Assembly: GCA_963565915.1 (NCBI GenBank)
Contig: OY751487.1
Coordinates: 3,720,001-3,784,000 of the forward strand
Source: Entoloma clypeatum
Lineage: Eukaryota > Basidiomycota > Agaricomycetes > Agaricales > Entolomataceae
Direction: 5' to 3'
DNA length: 64,000 nt
Under the pieces are notes generated by a model, which was given only the letters and a program-made list of their open reading frames with translations, was not told where the DNA came from and made no database searches. The position numbers were made by a program, and so were the translations under genes. Shown here piece after piece: positions 21,536-32,800 of this stretch. Within the stretch, counting starts at the first letter, position 1. Each line of letters begins with the position of its first letter.

Positions 21536-24500
21536 TCAGGCGTCCTGCGATTCGGCATTTGCTGGTCCCCAGGCCGGCAGAGGTAGTTGTCGAGATGCAA
21601 TCAAGCAATCCTTCACCCATGTCCAATGCACGACTGTCCCGTCCTCTAGTTCTGGTGTATAGTGCTGTGCTTCCCTGATGATAACAAAGTCGAACTCGGT
21701 CACTCCGGCAGACGCGTACTTCACCTCGCTGACAGCCTCAACGCGTTCAGCACCCATCGCAAGGATGATGCGTGTGACTGCGTTATGAGCCTCCTGTGTT
21801 TTCTCGTCTACGCCGTGACACTGCGAACGAAATTTAGGATACCCCGTATTAGCAGTATCGGGAGTAACTTACCCTCTTGCCTTTGAGTTGGGGAACCATG
21901 TCTTGACCCACGCAAAGAATAGTCAACTTGTCAAAAATTTTGGATGCGACCTTATTGTCCATGATATCATTTAGGTGATGAACAGTATTACCCCAGTCCA
22001 TGTCAACTTGCTGCGATGGACGAGCTCCCAGATACTCGGAGAATCCTTGAGGTAGTAGATAACCTAACCACTCCTTCTCTTCCCCCTGGAAGTACGTCAA
22101 ATCACGAACAGCATGCGGTAAGGAAGCAGTACTTACAGCCTCGACTGAGTCATGAAGCCAAGCGACGGACAAACAAGGGATACCCAATGCCAACGCCATC
22201 AAAAACTTTGCCTTTTGACTTGCATCGTCAGCGAGCAAGAAGACACGCTCGATGTCGTCTTTTCCCAACCATTCAACATCGCTCTGGTGGATGACCCACC
22301 GGTTGTTCATAGATGAGTGTTTTCCGTCCATGCGAATGATTGTGGCCCAATCATCGAGGACTGTGCCTCCATTGTTCTTTACCGCTGACATGATACATTC
22401 TTTTTCCTTCTCCCAATCATTGGCTCCACTGATAGTGACCACGAGGGCAGTCTTTCCCAAAAGTCTCCTGCGACCTCCACGGACTGACGGCCCACTGGCA
22501 GCGGAGAGCCCGGAAGGTGTTGGGCTTGATCTGCCTCTCTCAGGTTTAACGACCGTGATTATCGAGCTTTGGGAGACTGTCCGCTCTTTCCATGCAAAAG
22601 ATATGCTTTTCCCAGGGATTTTGAGGGCTTTGATAGGTACCTCCATTATTTTATCGTCAGCGCGAATGCTAATGATGGATTTGGCAGCCTTGGCGACATC
22701 GACGACCATGACGCTACGGTGGTGTCGAGGGATGATAGAGTTGGTGACCATCACATCATCACCAACTTGGAGGTTGCAAATGCGCATCTGGTCTACGGTC
22801 ACAAGTGAATCCGACTCATCGTCAAATTTGACCATATAGCGCGCTCCATCCTCGTGCGAGTAGACGACCCCAGGATACCAGCAACCATCTTGCTTCCATA
22901 ATGCAAACACACGTGTGGCATCCTTGGCCCCGCCCCTGGAAGCTGAGGCGACAGCACGTAAACGTTTGGTCTGCCTGGTGACCGGGGTGTGCGCAGTATT
23001 CGTAGGAGCCTTGGATTTGCCTTTGTTGGCAGCCTTTGGAGCTTTAACGCCGCGCTTTCGTTTCCGAGATGGGCCTGCAGGTTGCTCAAAATCTTCTTCC
23101 GCGAGGTCCGTTCCGTCACTATCTGCTTTCATAAGAAGCTCATCATCAGATTCAGTAAGCGTGTCATTATCATCATCATCATCATCGTGACCCGCAGAGC
23201 GTCGTCGAAATTTGGCACGTTTCGCTTTCGTGCGACCTTTACTTGCGGGTGCCTTTCTTTTAGCCGCCTTCCCTGTGGCAGCACGCGCAGGTCTAACTCG
23301 TGCGGGTTGTACTAGATCTTGTTGTGGAACGGAAGACGGAATTTCTTGTGTCTCCTTGTGTTTCCCGGAACCCGGCGGCTTTCGATTCAAGAGAGGTGCC
23401 ATTTCTGTTCTGGACGGAGGGGCGTTTTCAATACGTTGTTTCGTGCTTCTTCCCTTGACTGAAGTCTGTTTTGTCAATCAATATTCCGCTGTTCACATGT
23501 CAGGCATGTAATCGTACCTGACCGACTTTCGGGGACTCCCCTTTTCTCGGAGGATTGAAGGCTTCTCTCGACTTGGCCTTTGTAGTGTTGTCCAGTGCAA
23601 CCGAATGACGGGGAACAACCGCAGCGAGGGGAATGTCCTCCTCTCCATCGCTCTCGTCGTAATTCACTGGCTTCACTACATCTTCATCCATTGCCATGGA
23701 ATCTGGTACGACTTCTGGCTCACTGTCAGAAGGATGCGCAACCCTATGCGACGGGCGCTTGGCGGGGCTTCTTACAGTGCCCTCCTGAGGTGAAGATATA
23801 GCAGCTTCATCCCGGGGAGGCTCGGAATCTGGTACAATATCCGTATGTTCGTCATCTGTTAGCACCCGGGAATGAGAGGATTCGGATAACGTTTGTTTCG
23901 GTAAGGCTGTGAAAGGGCGCGAACGAGCGGGAAATTGCCTTCGAGGAGGCTTGTCCCTTTCTCCGCCTTCAAAAGAAGGTTGGGTTGCTTGCATCGCAAG
24001 TTCCTTTGTCGGGGAAAGAGGGGCTGGGACGGCATGCGCACGGCCGGGAAATCTACGCGAAGGCCCCGTCGTATCAGCTTCTGTAGAGGGCTGAGTCTCT
24101 TCGAAGGGTGCACTACCTCCGGTGCCAAAGCTGGGGACATATGGATCGTGCACCTGTGGTGAGTCAGTTGCCTGCTGTTCATATTGCTGATACCGCCACC
24201 TCTTCTTGGGGTCCACCATTCCTAGAATATTTCTCGAAGGCCGGAGATGGCTCAACCCAGCGGTGCGGGGTGCTTCGCCGCTGGGGGTATCGGCGGTCAA
24301 CGGTTGTTGGAGAGATACATCCATTTCATGATCATCCTCCACTTGCGTTGATGGTTGGGTCGGCGGAAAATCGGTGGACTGTACGGGAAGATCATCCTCG
24401 TCCCGATTTTCCAAATGTCTGGCATAACTCGAAGAAGGTGCATCACTGAGATATTCTTCACTCGAATGTCTTTGTAGGGCTTGGTCTCGTTCCCGACTCA

Positions 24501-25458
24501 AAGGCAAATCCAAGTCCATGTAATCAGGTTGGCGACCAGATTCCGTGTCTTCGTACAGTTGGGAAGCTTGTGACTGGGAACCACCGGAAAGCGAGGGGGT
24601 GGACTCGACGAGAACACGGCCTTCCGGGGGCGACGAGGACCTAGGGTTGGGATACGTTGTCTTGGGAGTGACACTCCATCCCCCCCGCTTGTGCATGCCA
24701 CCCAAGGGCGAAATGGCACGACCCAAGTCGGCCAAGGGGACTTCAAACTGCCTGGAAGTAGCGACGAACTGTTTGGCTGGATCCCGATATATATCACCAG
24801 CGAAAGAATCTTGGGAGGACTCCTCGTGTTGTTCTTCGACTAGTGGCTTGGACCGAGCAGCTGATGTATTTTTATTTGAGGAACTAGCTTTGGCTGGCGA
24901 TTTAAATGAAACAGTTTTGTTTTTGATGGCGCTGGACTTGAAAGGAGATAAATAGGCCACACGGGAGGGGGAATGGTTTGTTGTTCTTACCTTTGTGGCT
25001 CGTGAAAGGGGACGGCCTGTTCTTTCGATACTTTGGGAAGGCTTTTTCGAGAAAGATAGACGGGGAGGGATGGAGAAGGGGACATGAGGAGGGACTTCTC
25101 GGGGCGATGACCCGCGAGTGTTTTTCGCGTCAACATTTTCTTTTTGCGAGGTCTCGTTAATTTCCTCATGGTCGCTGTGAGGCTGGGTCTGGGTCTGGGT
25201 TGTGGCAAGACCATGGAAGTGATAGTGACCATTGATATTCCGGGAAGGAGAGCCTGAGACGATGGAGATGTTGGGGTCATCGGCTTCTTGGACAGACGCA
25301 CGAGTGCTGGGCTTGGAGCTCGAACTACCGGGATCCAGAACAGAATAGAGCAACTGCGTGGCCTGCGAGCCGTCGCTGACGTTGCTGGACGTCGTTGAGC
25401 GGTGACTAGCGAGAAGAGAAGCGGGATGGATGGACCTTCCACCGTCAAGACGTCTCAT
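21536..25458 (-). CDS. Crb2/Rad9/53BP1-like DNA-damage checkpoint mediator (Tudor plus tandem BRCT)
   Basis: Probable checkpoint mediator that reads damaged chromatin and recruits effector kinases. The first exon (23519-25458) encodes a long disordered region rich in SQ/TQ pairs (TTQTQTQPHSD, ATQPSFEGG, SSPQEGT), expected ATM/ATR or CDK sites. The second (from 23468) holds basic nuclear-signal-like stretches, then a Tudor-like fold (VFALWKQDGCWYPGVVYSHE, GARYMVKFDDESDSLVTVD) and two BRCT repeats: KTALVVTISGANDWEKEKE to IPCLSVAWLHDSVEA, and FDKLTILCVGQDMVPQLKGK to DGTVVHWTWVKDCLIA. It ends GPANAESQDA. The intron at 22086-22136 is 51 nt without a stop. Neighbours RAD54 and a chromodomain gene share its strand and theme. 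Its start codon lies about 126 bp from the preferred start of the membrane-protein gene. Confidence 0.85.
22086..22136 (-). other. Stopless 51-nt intron in the BRCT region
   Basis: The minus strand reads GTAAGTACTG at the donor and ACTTCCAG at the acceptor, with 51 nt and no stop in frame. Removal joins WLHDSVEA to GEEKEWLGYLLPQG, as in tandem BRCT proteins. Retention would add 17 residues. Confidence 0.75.
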
Positions 25459-25584
25459 TTTCCACCGCGCGTCACGACTGGCAATGATAGAGGTTCGCGT
25501 CGTGTATGTCTACAAATATGTCTAAACAACGACTTGGGACATCTTCTCCTCACCATCATTGCCAGTGCGCAGGTCGTATCTGTC

Positions 25585-27513
25585 ATGACATCGCCTACTG
25601 CAAAACATCACCCTAAGAACCGCACAAAGACTAGTAACCGACAATATCATCTTCGAGTCAAAGCCAAGAGCAAGAAACGCCCAGTGCCCAAGTCCAAGTA
25701 TCCCACCAACCGTTCTTTCCTCGACCATAGTGAAACCCGCAAAGTTCAAGCCGTCAAACCCAACTTTGAAAGACACAAGGACGGTGACAAGAACACGCAT
25801 CTGGGTGGGGAACTGACCGACATACCTAATCCCGTCCCCGATACTGGATTTCGACCCACGCAGACCCAAGCCCTCGATTCTCCAGAGACTCTGAGTACCT
25901 TTAATCCACATCTACCAGCAACAACCAAGACAAACCCACCTCTTGCCGCCTTCTCATCATTCCCCCCCATCACATCTCTTGGCTTTCCTATGAACCCAGC
26001 GCCGCTGTCTACATCCTTGGCGGCACCCACCCTGTCAGGCTCTTTTGGTCCGGATCCTTTGATTCAAACAGCGAGCGCAGCCCCATCGGAGCCATATCAA
26101 GCATTCAAAGCGCGTCGACTCTCTGCGCCAATCATTGTCCTACTTGCAGTGGTCTCCGTTGGTCTTTTGGGAAGCTTGTTCCTCGTCCTCAAGTATTGCT
26201 ATCGTCCAAAGCGCCACCCCCGCCCAAAGCCATCCCTTCCTATCCTCGACGATTCATTTGCCGACGACAAGAGCGACTCGCCTATCTTTGGTGGCAAGGA
26301 AAGGCTTTCTTCGCGTCCTGGTAGCACTGGCTTGTGGGCATGGACCCAGTATCCCTCCGGATCGAAAAAATCTCAAACCACTGGCGACAGTTCTTCTGGA
26401 GATCACCTTTCAGGATACGGAGCCGTCTCTCGTTCTCCCCGGATGCAAGCAGCGTCTCCTCTCTCTGGACGTGAATCCAAGCCTCATTTCCGATTCCCTG
26501 GTCATTCCCGTACATATAGCGCGCCTGACCTGGCGGCAGACTCTCCTTATCAGCCCTCTCTGCAACAAGTTCGGTCTGCACTATCTCGAGCTACAAGTAG
26601 AATCTCAGCGGCGTCCATGTCGCTCTATCCCGCCTCTCCTCAGGTCAGCAATAGTGACGTTGGTATCGCCATTGGGAGCGCCTCGCCGGGTACAGTCCTC
26701 ACTGGGGATGGTCATGATGTTCTCAAGCGCACGGACTGCAGGACGAGTCTGGAAAGGAGCAGAAGTAATGTGAATGAGACGAAAACTAGGCAACATTCTC
26801 AAGGGGCGGCTTATGGTGGGGCGGATATCGCCTCCCCGACCTTTTTACCCTACGCGACATCACAGGCGGCGCCTACGATTACGCGCGGAGGCCGAACAAG
26901 GATCAAGTCATCATACTATACGCCGGGTTCTTATCCTCGCGTATCCCACCTTCATTCGTCAAGTACGGGAAAACCTGGCGGGTCCGAGCAACATAAACAG
27001 CCACCAATCCCTGGTTCAAAAGGACAGGAAAGTCGGGCATTGCCATGCGGTCTGGGCTTGACCTCTCCTGAATCTGATTTGGTACGATCGTCCTACAACA
27101 AACCGTATAAAGATACATCTGCGATTGTGACTGTAGCGGACGTTAAGCGACCGAGAAAGCCCGGCCACCAGCGAAAGATCCCAGATAAGGATGGATTTCC
27201 TGTGATCAAGACTGCAGTAGAAGCGAGTGCTGCGCTTGGAAGCTTGGTGGACTTGACAATGACGCAGGGTTCTCGGCGGCTGTCGACGAACAAGGGCTCA
27301 GCAACCATGCCCGAGATCCGCATTCAAGGACCAACCAAGGATATTTCACGGACAGACGACAAGCCGCCGTACATTCCGTTGCCCGCGCCTTTACCCTCCC
27401 TGGCGCAGATGGCAATGGAGCACACGAACCCGCAGTTTTGTGCAGAGTATCGAAGCCCGACGTACAGCATTTACGGATTGTATGAATGTGAAAGAAAGAA
27501 GGGAGGATATTGA
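25585..27513 (+). CDS. Single-pass membrane protein of unknown function (about 640 aa)
   Basis: A long open frame with one transmembrane helix, APIIVLLAVVSVGLLGSLFL, around residue 175, followed by a stop-transfer basic cluster (YCYRPKRHPRPKP). The N-terminal side is Lys/Arg-rich at first and then Ser/Thr/Pro-rich (a likely glycosylated stretch). The C-terminal side is a long Ser-rich cytosolic tail with SRSPRMQAASPLSG and SRATSRISAASMSLYP. It ends YGLYECERKKGGY. No family recognised; the layout resembles fungal wall-sensor proteins but lacks their Cys-rich WSC domain. The open frame extends back to 25402, into the 5' coding end of the divergent gene. The hydrophobic LLLTIIASAQVVSV just upstream of 25585 could be a signal peptide reached through an upstream exon, so the start is uncertain. 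Confidence 0.6.
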   Translation: MTSPTAKHHPKNRTKTSNRQYHLRVKAKSKKRPVPKSKYPTNRSFLDHSETRKVQAVKPNFERHKDGDKNTHLGGELTDIPNPVPDTGFRPTQTQALDSPETLSTFNPHLPATTKTNPPLAAFSSFPPITSLGFPMNPAPLSTSLAAPTLSGSFGPDPLIQTASAAPSEPYQAFKARRLSAPIIVLLAVVSVGLLGSLFLVLKYCYRPKRHPRPKPSLPILDDSFADDKSDSPIFGGKERLSSRPGSTGLWAWTQYPSGSKKSQTTGDSSSGDHLSGYGAVSRSPRMQAASPLSGRESKPHFRFPGHSRTYSAPDLAADSPYQPSLQQVRSALSRATSRISAASMSLYPASPQVSNSDVGIAIGSASPGTVLTGDGHDVLKRTDCRTSLERSRSNVNETKTRQHSQGAAYGGADIASPTFLPYATSQAAPTITRGGRTRIKSSYYTPGSYPRVSHLHSSSTGKPGGSEQHKQPPIPGSKGQESRALPCGLGLTSPESDLVRSSYNKPYKDTSAIVTVADVKRPRKPGHQRKIPDKDGFPVIKTAVEASAALGSLVDLTMTQGSRRLSTNKGSATMPEIRIQGPTKDISRTDDKPPYIPLPAPLPSLAQMAMEHTNPQFCAEYRSPTYSIYGLYECERKKGGY

Positions 27514-27986
27514 ATTGCGTTACGGATTTTATACAGTAAAAGTAGGAATCGAACTATTCAAATGAAATCTTCTGAATTCACTCTGTAAGTGTGGTGTAGC
27601 TGCACACAAATTGCTTATAGGATGAGTAGTGGCGATAATCGAGCCTATGGTCACCGTGACAGCGCTACTACCAGTCATGAAATGGATTTGACATGGGCTG
27701 TAAAGAGAGAAGGCCAGGTGAACATGATGGCATGACGATGAGTATGGACAGTGAAGGCCGAAGGTGGTGGTGAATGGTGGCATCTGCATCTGCATCTGGA
27801 TATGGGGTGTGGTACGGGGATGGAACGCGGTTGGCTCCCAGTCAGGGATGGTGGTGCGAGTGGGAGGATTGAAGATGTCGTGCATGTTGTATGTAGTATA
27901 CTTACTAATACGGCTTTTATAATATATTACATACTTAGTACAAGGTATTACAATAAACAAAGTTGAGTTCGCTGCTGGCCACGAAC
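27514..27986. other. Intergenic region, 473 bp
   Basis: No coding potential that I can support. It must contain the 3' end of the membrane-protein transcript and the promoter of the nucleotide-sugar transporter. A short GCATCT repeat run sits near 27780-27798, and A/T-rich sequence precedes the transporter start (27890-27960). Confidence 0.6.
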
Positions 27987-29325
27987 ATGGCAGCTCACGA
28001 CGAAGAGCTGGGCACCGTCCCCGCCGTCCCCGACACCCCGTCCGGCATCCCGCTCAAGCAGATATCGTGCGTCTCTCCGCAGCACCCCCCGCCCATTACT
28101 ACTGACCACATCTCCTCCGCAGCCTCATCACTCTTGCCCTCCAAAACTCGCTCCTCACCCTCGTCATGCATTACTCACGCGTCTCCACGCCGCCCTCCAG
28201 CACGTATTCAGCTGCCACCGCCGTCCTCCTCAACGAGATCTTCAAGGGCCTCATCTCTCTCGCCATCGCTTTCCTTCGCACCGAACCGACCCCTGACGTC
28301 GCCGACCCCCTCCTCCGCCTCCGTAGGTTGGTTAAGGACATTTTCAGCCCTGACTGCTGGAAGCTCTCCATTCCCGCCATTTTATACGGTCCGTCCCGAT
28401 CCACGTCCTTCTCCACCCACTCACCTCTTGTCTGCCAGTCATCCAAAATAACCTCCAATACGTCGCCGCCTCGAACCTCGATGCTGCCACTTTCCAAGTC
28501 ACCTATCAGATCAAGATCCTCACTACCGCTTCTTTTTCTGTTCTTCTCCTCCGCAGAAAACTTTTTCCACCTCAATGGCTCGCCCTTTTGTTCCTAGCCA
28601 TCGGCGTCGGCATCGTCCAGATACAGGCTGGCCCGATGAAACTCATACCTGAAAAGATTCACATACATCCCTTGAACCCCCTCAAAGGCTTTGTCGCTGT
28701 AACTGCCGCCTGCTTCACCTCGGGCCTCGCCGGCGTCTACTTTGAAATGGTCCTCAAGAACTCCCAAGCCGACCTTTGGGTCCGTAACGTCCAACTCTCC
28801 CTCTTCTCTCTCCTCCCCGCCCTTGCACCCGTCATCCTCTCAGTTCGTCACGTATCTGGCATTCATGCCATCCTCTCGGCTCTCTTCCACGACTTCGGTC
28901 CTTGGGCATGGGCCACCGTCGCTATACAGGTCGTTGGCGGTCTTATCACCGCCATCGTCATCAAATACTCGGACAACATTCTCAAAGGCTTCGCCACCAG
29001 CCTCAGCATTGTCATATCTTCTCTCGCATCTGTCCTCCTGTTTGACTTTGCCATCTCTTCTACTTTTGTCCTCGGTTCCGTTATCGTCCTTGTCGCCACC
29101 TGGCTGTACAATCAGCCACAGAAACGCATCGTAACCGTAAAAAACACCGAATCCCTTGTCTGGACGGTCACACAGACATCCGCAAATTTCAATTCCCAAC
29201 GCTCACCCGCTCCGCCTTCCTCGTACCTCAAACGCGTCGCTTCATCTACCAGCTCACTGTGTTCCCTTTCCTCCGTTCTGTCGTCCCCGCCACTGTCTGA
29301 CGAAAAAGCCTCATACGTCCGGTAG
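27987..29325 (+). CDS. UDP-sugar transporter of the SLC35A family
   Basis: Golgi/ER nucleotide-sugar antiporter, of the UDP-galactose/UDP-N-acetylglucosamine/CMP-sialate branch. Exons start at 27987 (MAAHDEELGTVPAVP); the first intron (28068-28121) joins KQIS to LITLALQNSLLTLVMHYSR, and the second (near 28389-28438) joins AILY to VIQNNLQYVAASNLDAATF. Family hallmarks are the YVAASNLDAATFQVTYQIKI block, the SVLLLRRKLFPPQWLALLFL helix and GGLITAIVIKYSDNILKGFA, then FATSLSIVISSLASVLLF. Ten hydrophobic segments are visible. The C-terminal tail is Ser-rich (about 50 residues after YNQPQKRIV). The specific sugar cannot be read from the sequence. Confidence 0.9.
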
Positions 29326-29866
29326 CACGGCACTTCTTTACCCCACCCTTCGTTGCCCATCATGAATTGGACATTCTGTAACTTATTTCTACTCACTAGC
29401 CCGCTTGATATACCTAGTCTTTGTGTAGTGTACATTCCCTCTCGGACTCATGTAGAAACTGGACATGGACAGCAAATTAATCTGTAATGAACCCGAAGCC
29501 AATGATTCATCAGACATCACCTTGTGATAGCATGGTCCTTCACAACGACTCGTCCTATATAAGGAAATTCAAGAACTGTGGTCTTGGTTCCTAACATGTG
29601 TAAACATTGACACCTTCACAGACAAGCTGGGCACAATTCATGGCGCGAGGAGTCGACCGAAGGTCGGCGACGAGCGCCATGGGGGAAAAGTGATTCTGTG
29701 AGGTCATTGCAAAATGATTGGGCACGCACTTCACACATTTTTGAGCACCTGTCGACATCGCAAGGTCCGAACGACGGCTTGCCCGTCGTCTTTTCATTTG
29801 CACTCGATTTCAACAATGTAAACAAACAGCAACAGTATTTATACAATTGTGCTTATGTGGAAGCAT
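29326..29866. other. Intergenic region between convergent genes, 541 bp
   Basis: Holds the 3' ends of the SLC35A and transhydrogenase transcripts. Several small open frames on both strands show no recognisable protein. A TATATAAGG sequence occurs at about 29553-29562, and a 7-bp perfect inverted repeat (ACGACGG, 29771-29777, with CCGTCGT, 29783-29789) is followed by a T-rich stretch. I cannot assign a gene here. Confidence 0.5.
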
Positions 29867-32800
29867 TCATTCCTTCAGGTATTGTTCAAGGCCGCGTTTC
29901 AGAGCTATTGCATTGTTTCCAGTGAGAAACCTTCAGCAATGAGGACATTCAAGCTTACCGTCGCAAGTATCTTTGGCATCCCCAAATAACATCTTGGTAC
30001 CTTGCATGTAGAACATGGGGTTCGGGACGTCGGCTGTAGGAAGGTCGTGAGCAGAACCTCAAAGAGAATAAGATAAAATGCACCATAACCACTCGCCAGT
30101 CCTCTTTTCATCACGATTACCTGCTTGCTCTTCCAAACATGGAGAACGGGCATGCCCTTCAGAGAAACAGGCGATTTTCAGCATCTCGCGATATCAAGTG
30201 ATGGCTGAATTCTCACAGCAATGGCTGAACCGGGCTCCAATGCAATGGGATTGACGGTATCATTGGCGCCGACAACCAGAGTGACATCTGTATCTTTGAA
30301 GTCATCATTTATCTCATCCATCTCCAATACGACTTTGGAACGCAGTTAGCTCAAGAAACAAAACAAGGGCCACAAGTCAAAGGTCCGCTTACTGTCGTAA
30401 GGCACTGAAGCCTCTGCAAGGAGTACATTGCATTGACCAGGCATACGACCTGCCACGGGATGGATTGCGAACTGCGCGCAAAAGAAATGAGGTATATCCT
30501 TAGATCGGGCAAATGATGACATACACGAACGTTGACGCCCTTGGCCCGAAGCATAGCGCAGATTTCGGAAATAGCATACTGCGCTTTGGCAACGGCCATT
30601 CCATACCCAACCACCTGGTTTAAGGTTGACTCACAATCATCCTCTCTTACGTAAAACCAGGATTTACCAGTATGACACTGTCCGCATTTGCCAATGCCTC
30701 TACCGTGTCTTCGACCGTGGTCTTCGTGATTGTCCCCTCAATCTTATGTGTCTCTGATGTCGTTGTAGGCGCGATCCCCCCAAAGAGGACATTCGTCAGA
30801 GAACGGTTCATCGCGACACACTGCCAAGTGTCAGATAGATACAGGGTATCTTGTGGTTGACATACCATGATGTATGACAAAATCGAGCCGCTAACACCAA
30901 TCAGGGATCCTACCGTTGTCAAAAGGGGATTATCCAACATAAAGCCTTTAAAGAATGAGCGTCATGTATGGAGGCGTGGCTTGTTGGAAAATCTGACCTT
31001 CGGCAACGAGAGCGAAGCCCCTATAAATCTGACGTTAGCGTTGTCAAACAACAGATAGATTGCCTGAACGAACGAGTAAGCATTCAGAACAGTGATGACA
31101 ACGGCTATGGACACTATAAGTGATCAATCGCCATGGACAGGGGTTCACGTACGCATGTCAGCCCCTCCGATGGCTGCAGTGGTTGTATATCCCTTGATGA
31201 AACTCAACATGGTGCTGGCTCCTAGGAATGATGCCGCAACCGCCGGGGCGGTGGGCATCATGGACAAAAACCCAGTCATGGTCAACACGTTGGCAGCAAG
31301 AAGGGAACCGTTCACTAGATGTCGTCCAGGAAGTGCCAGCGGTTTGGATGACATTCGGCCAGCGAGCTTCAAGAACGCCACGATGGAACCGGTAAATGTG
31401 ATACCACCTGAGAACGATCAACATGGAAAATATTCCTCGCTCGGTGGACTCGTACCAATGACAACACCGAGATAAGCTGTCACCAAGTGCAAGGTACTCA
31501 GATGGGACAGATCCGTCAATACACTCCCGACGCTCGTCAAGACCGCCGACAGACCCACGATGGAATGGAGCATGGCAACAGTCTGGGGAAGCTCTGTCGC
31601 AGTCACCCGTCTACCAATGATAGTACCGAGGACGCCACCGATGCCTGCTGCACCAGCGAATTGCGCAATTACGGGTGGAGGGAAGCCCACGGCGGCCAAG
31701 GAAGCGAGAATACCAGAACCAACGCCCAAAATACCAAGAACATTGCCTTGACGAGCGGTTGTCTGGGAGGAAAGACCAGATAAGGAGGCTAAAGAACACG
31801 AGATTAGATGGAGAACGAGGATAAGTATGGCGATATGTACCGATGGAAAGAATACTGCTGGTAAGATAACCAGCTTGAACAAGCCCAGACATTCCGGTGC
31901 TTGCAGCAGCCAGGAAGCCACCGGTAAACACAACAGCGGGGACAGTATATAACCAAGAATATTCGGGTGGATCGCTGGGCCCTAAGACATCATGTTTCAT
32001 TTATTATACGAGCCAGAACATTTGAAAAGGACACGCACGCTTGAACATGTCCAGCATCCGTTTCGTGATGATGAACCCTCCAGCGACATTGATACTGGCA
32101 AGAAGTACCGCCAAAGCACCCAACGTCTGTGGTATAGTACCAGGTAGATAACCACCTCCCATAACGAACATTCCGCCAATGCCGACCATACCAGAAATTG
32201 CATTGGTCACAGACATCAAGGGAGAGTGAAGTGCTGGTGTCACACCCCACACGACTCTGAAGAAGAGATGTAAGCTGGCAATCAGTCCTCCAGTCGCAGC
32301 TAACGAACCTGTAACCAATCAAACCAGCAAGCCCAAACGTGAAGAAACTGTCCATGAAGGCTGTCCCAGTGGCCTTACCAAGTGCGACTGCTCCTCCCAT
32401 TCCTGAGGTCACTAGAGCAACCTCTCTGGAAGCTTTCTGCCAGGGTGTAATCGCCAGTACTTCAGATATGGCTTCGGCCTTTGCAGGAGTAGGTGGAGGT
32501 GTGGCTGGCGCAGGCATTAGGCGCGGCATAGGCTGGAGAACTTGCCCTTGATGAATGACGATAGAACCTCGGACAACTTCGTCCTCGAGATTGATAGAGA
32601 AACTTTTGTTCTCGCCAAGGGAAAAGAGGAATTTAGTGATGTTGTTAGAATAAAGAGTGGATGATTGAGTGGGCAGCCTCGACGGTAGGTCGGTATATCC
32701 TGGATGGATTTCAGCAATGGAAACATACAAAAAGCTGCTTCCTGACCAATGACAGATACTCCTCGATGGACATGGAGCTCTCCAGGCCGGGTTGCTTCGC

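Noticed and set aside
22252..22839. 195-residue plus-strand frame opposite the Crb2-like gene
   Set aside because: The opposite strand codes for Tudor and BRCT segments with clear family motifs; this frame has none.
28742..29134. 130-residue Ser/Pro/Leu-rich frame inside the nucleotide-sugar transporter
   Set aside because: It is an alternative frame of transmembrane helices; the SLC35A frame is clear.
29591..29846. Two overlapping minus-strand frames in the SLC35A-NNT gap, one with CxxC-like Cys
   Set aside because: No conserved motif, and they lie downstream of the NNT stop with no splice link.
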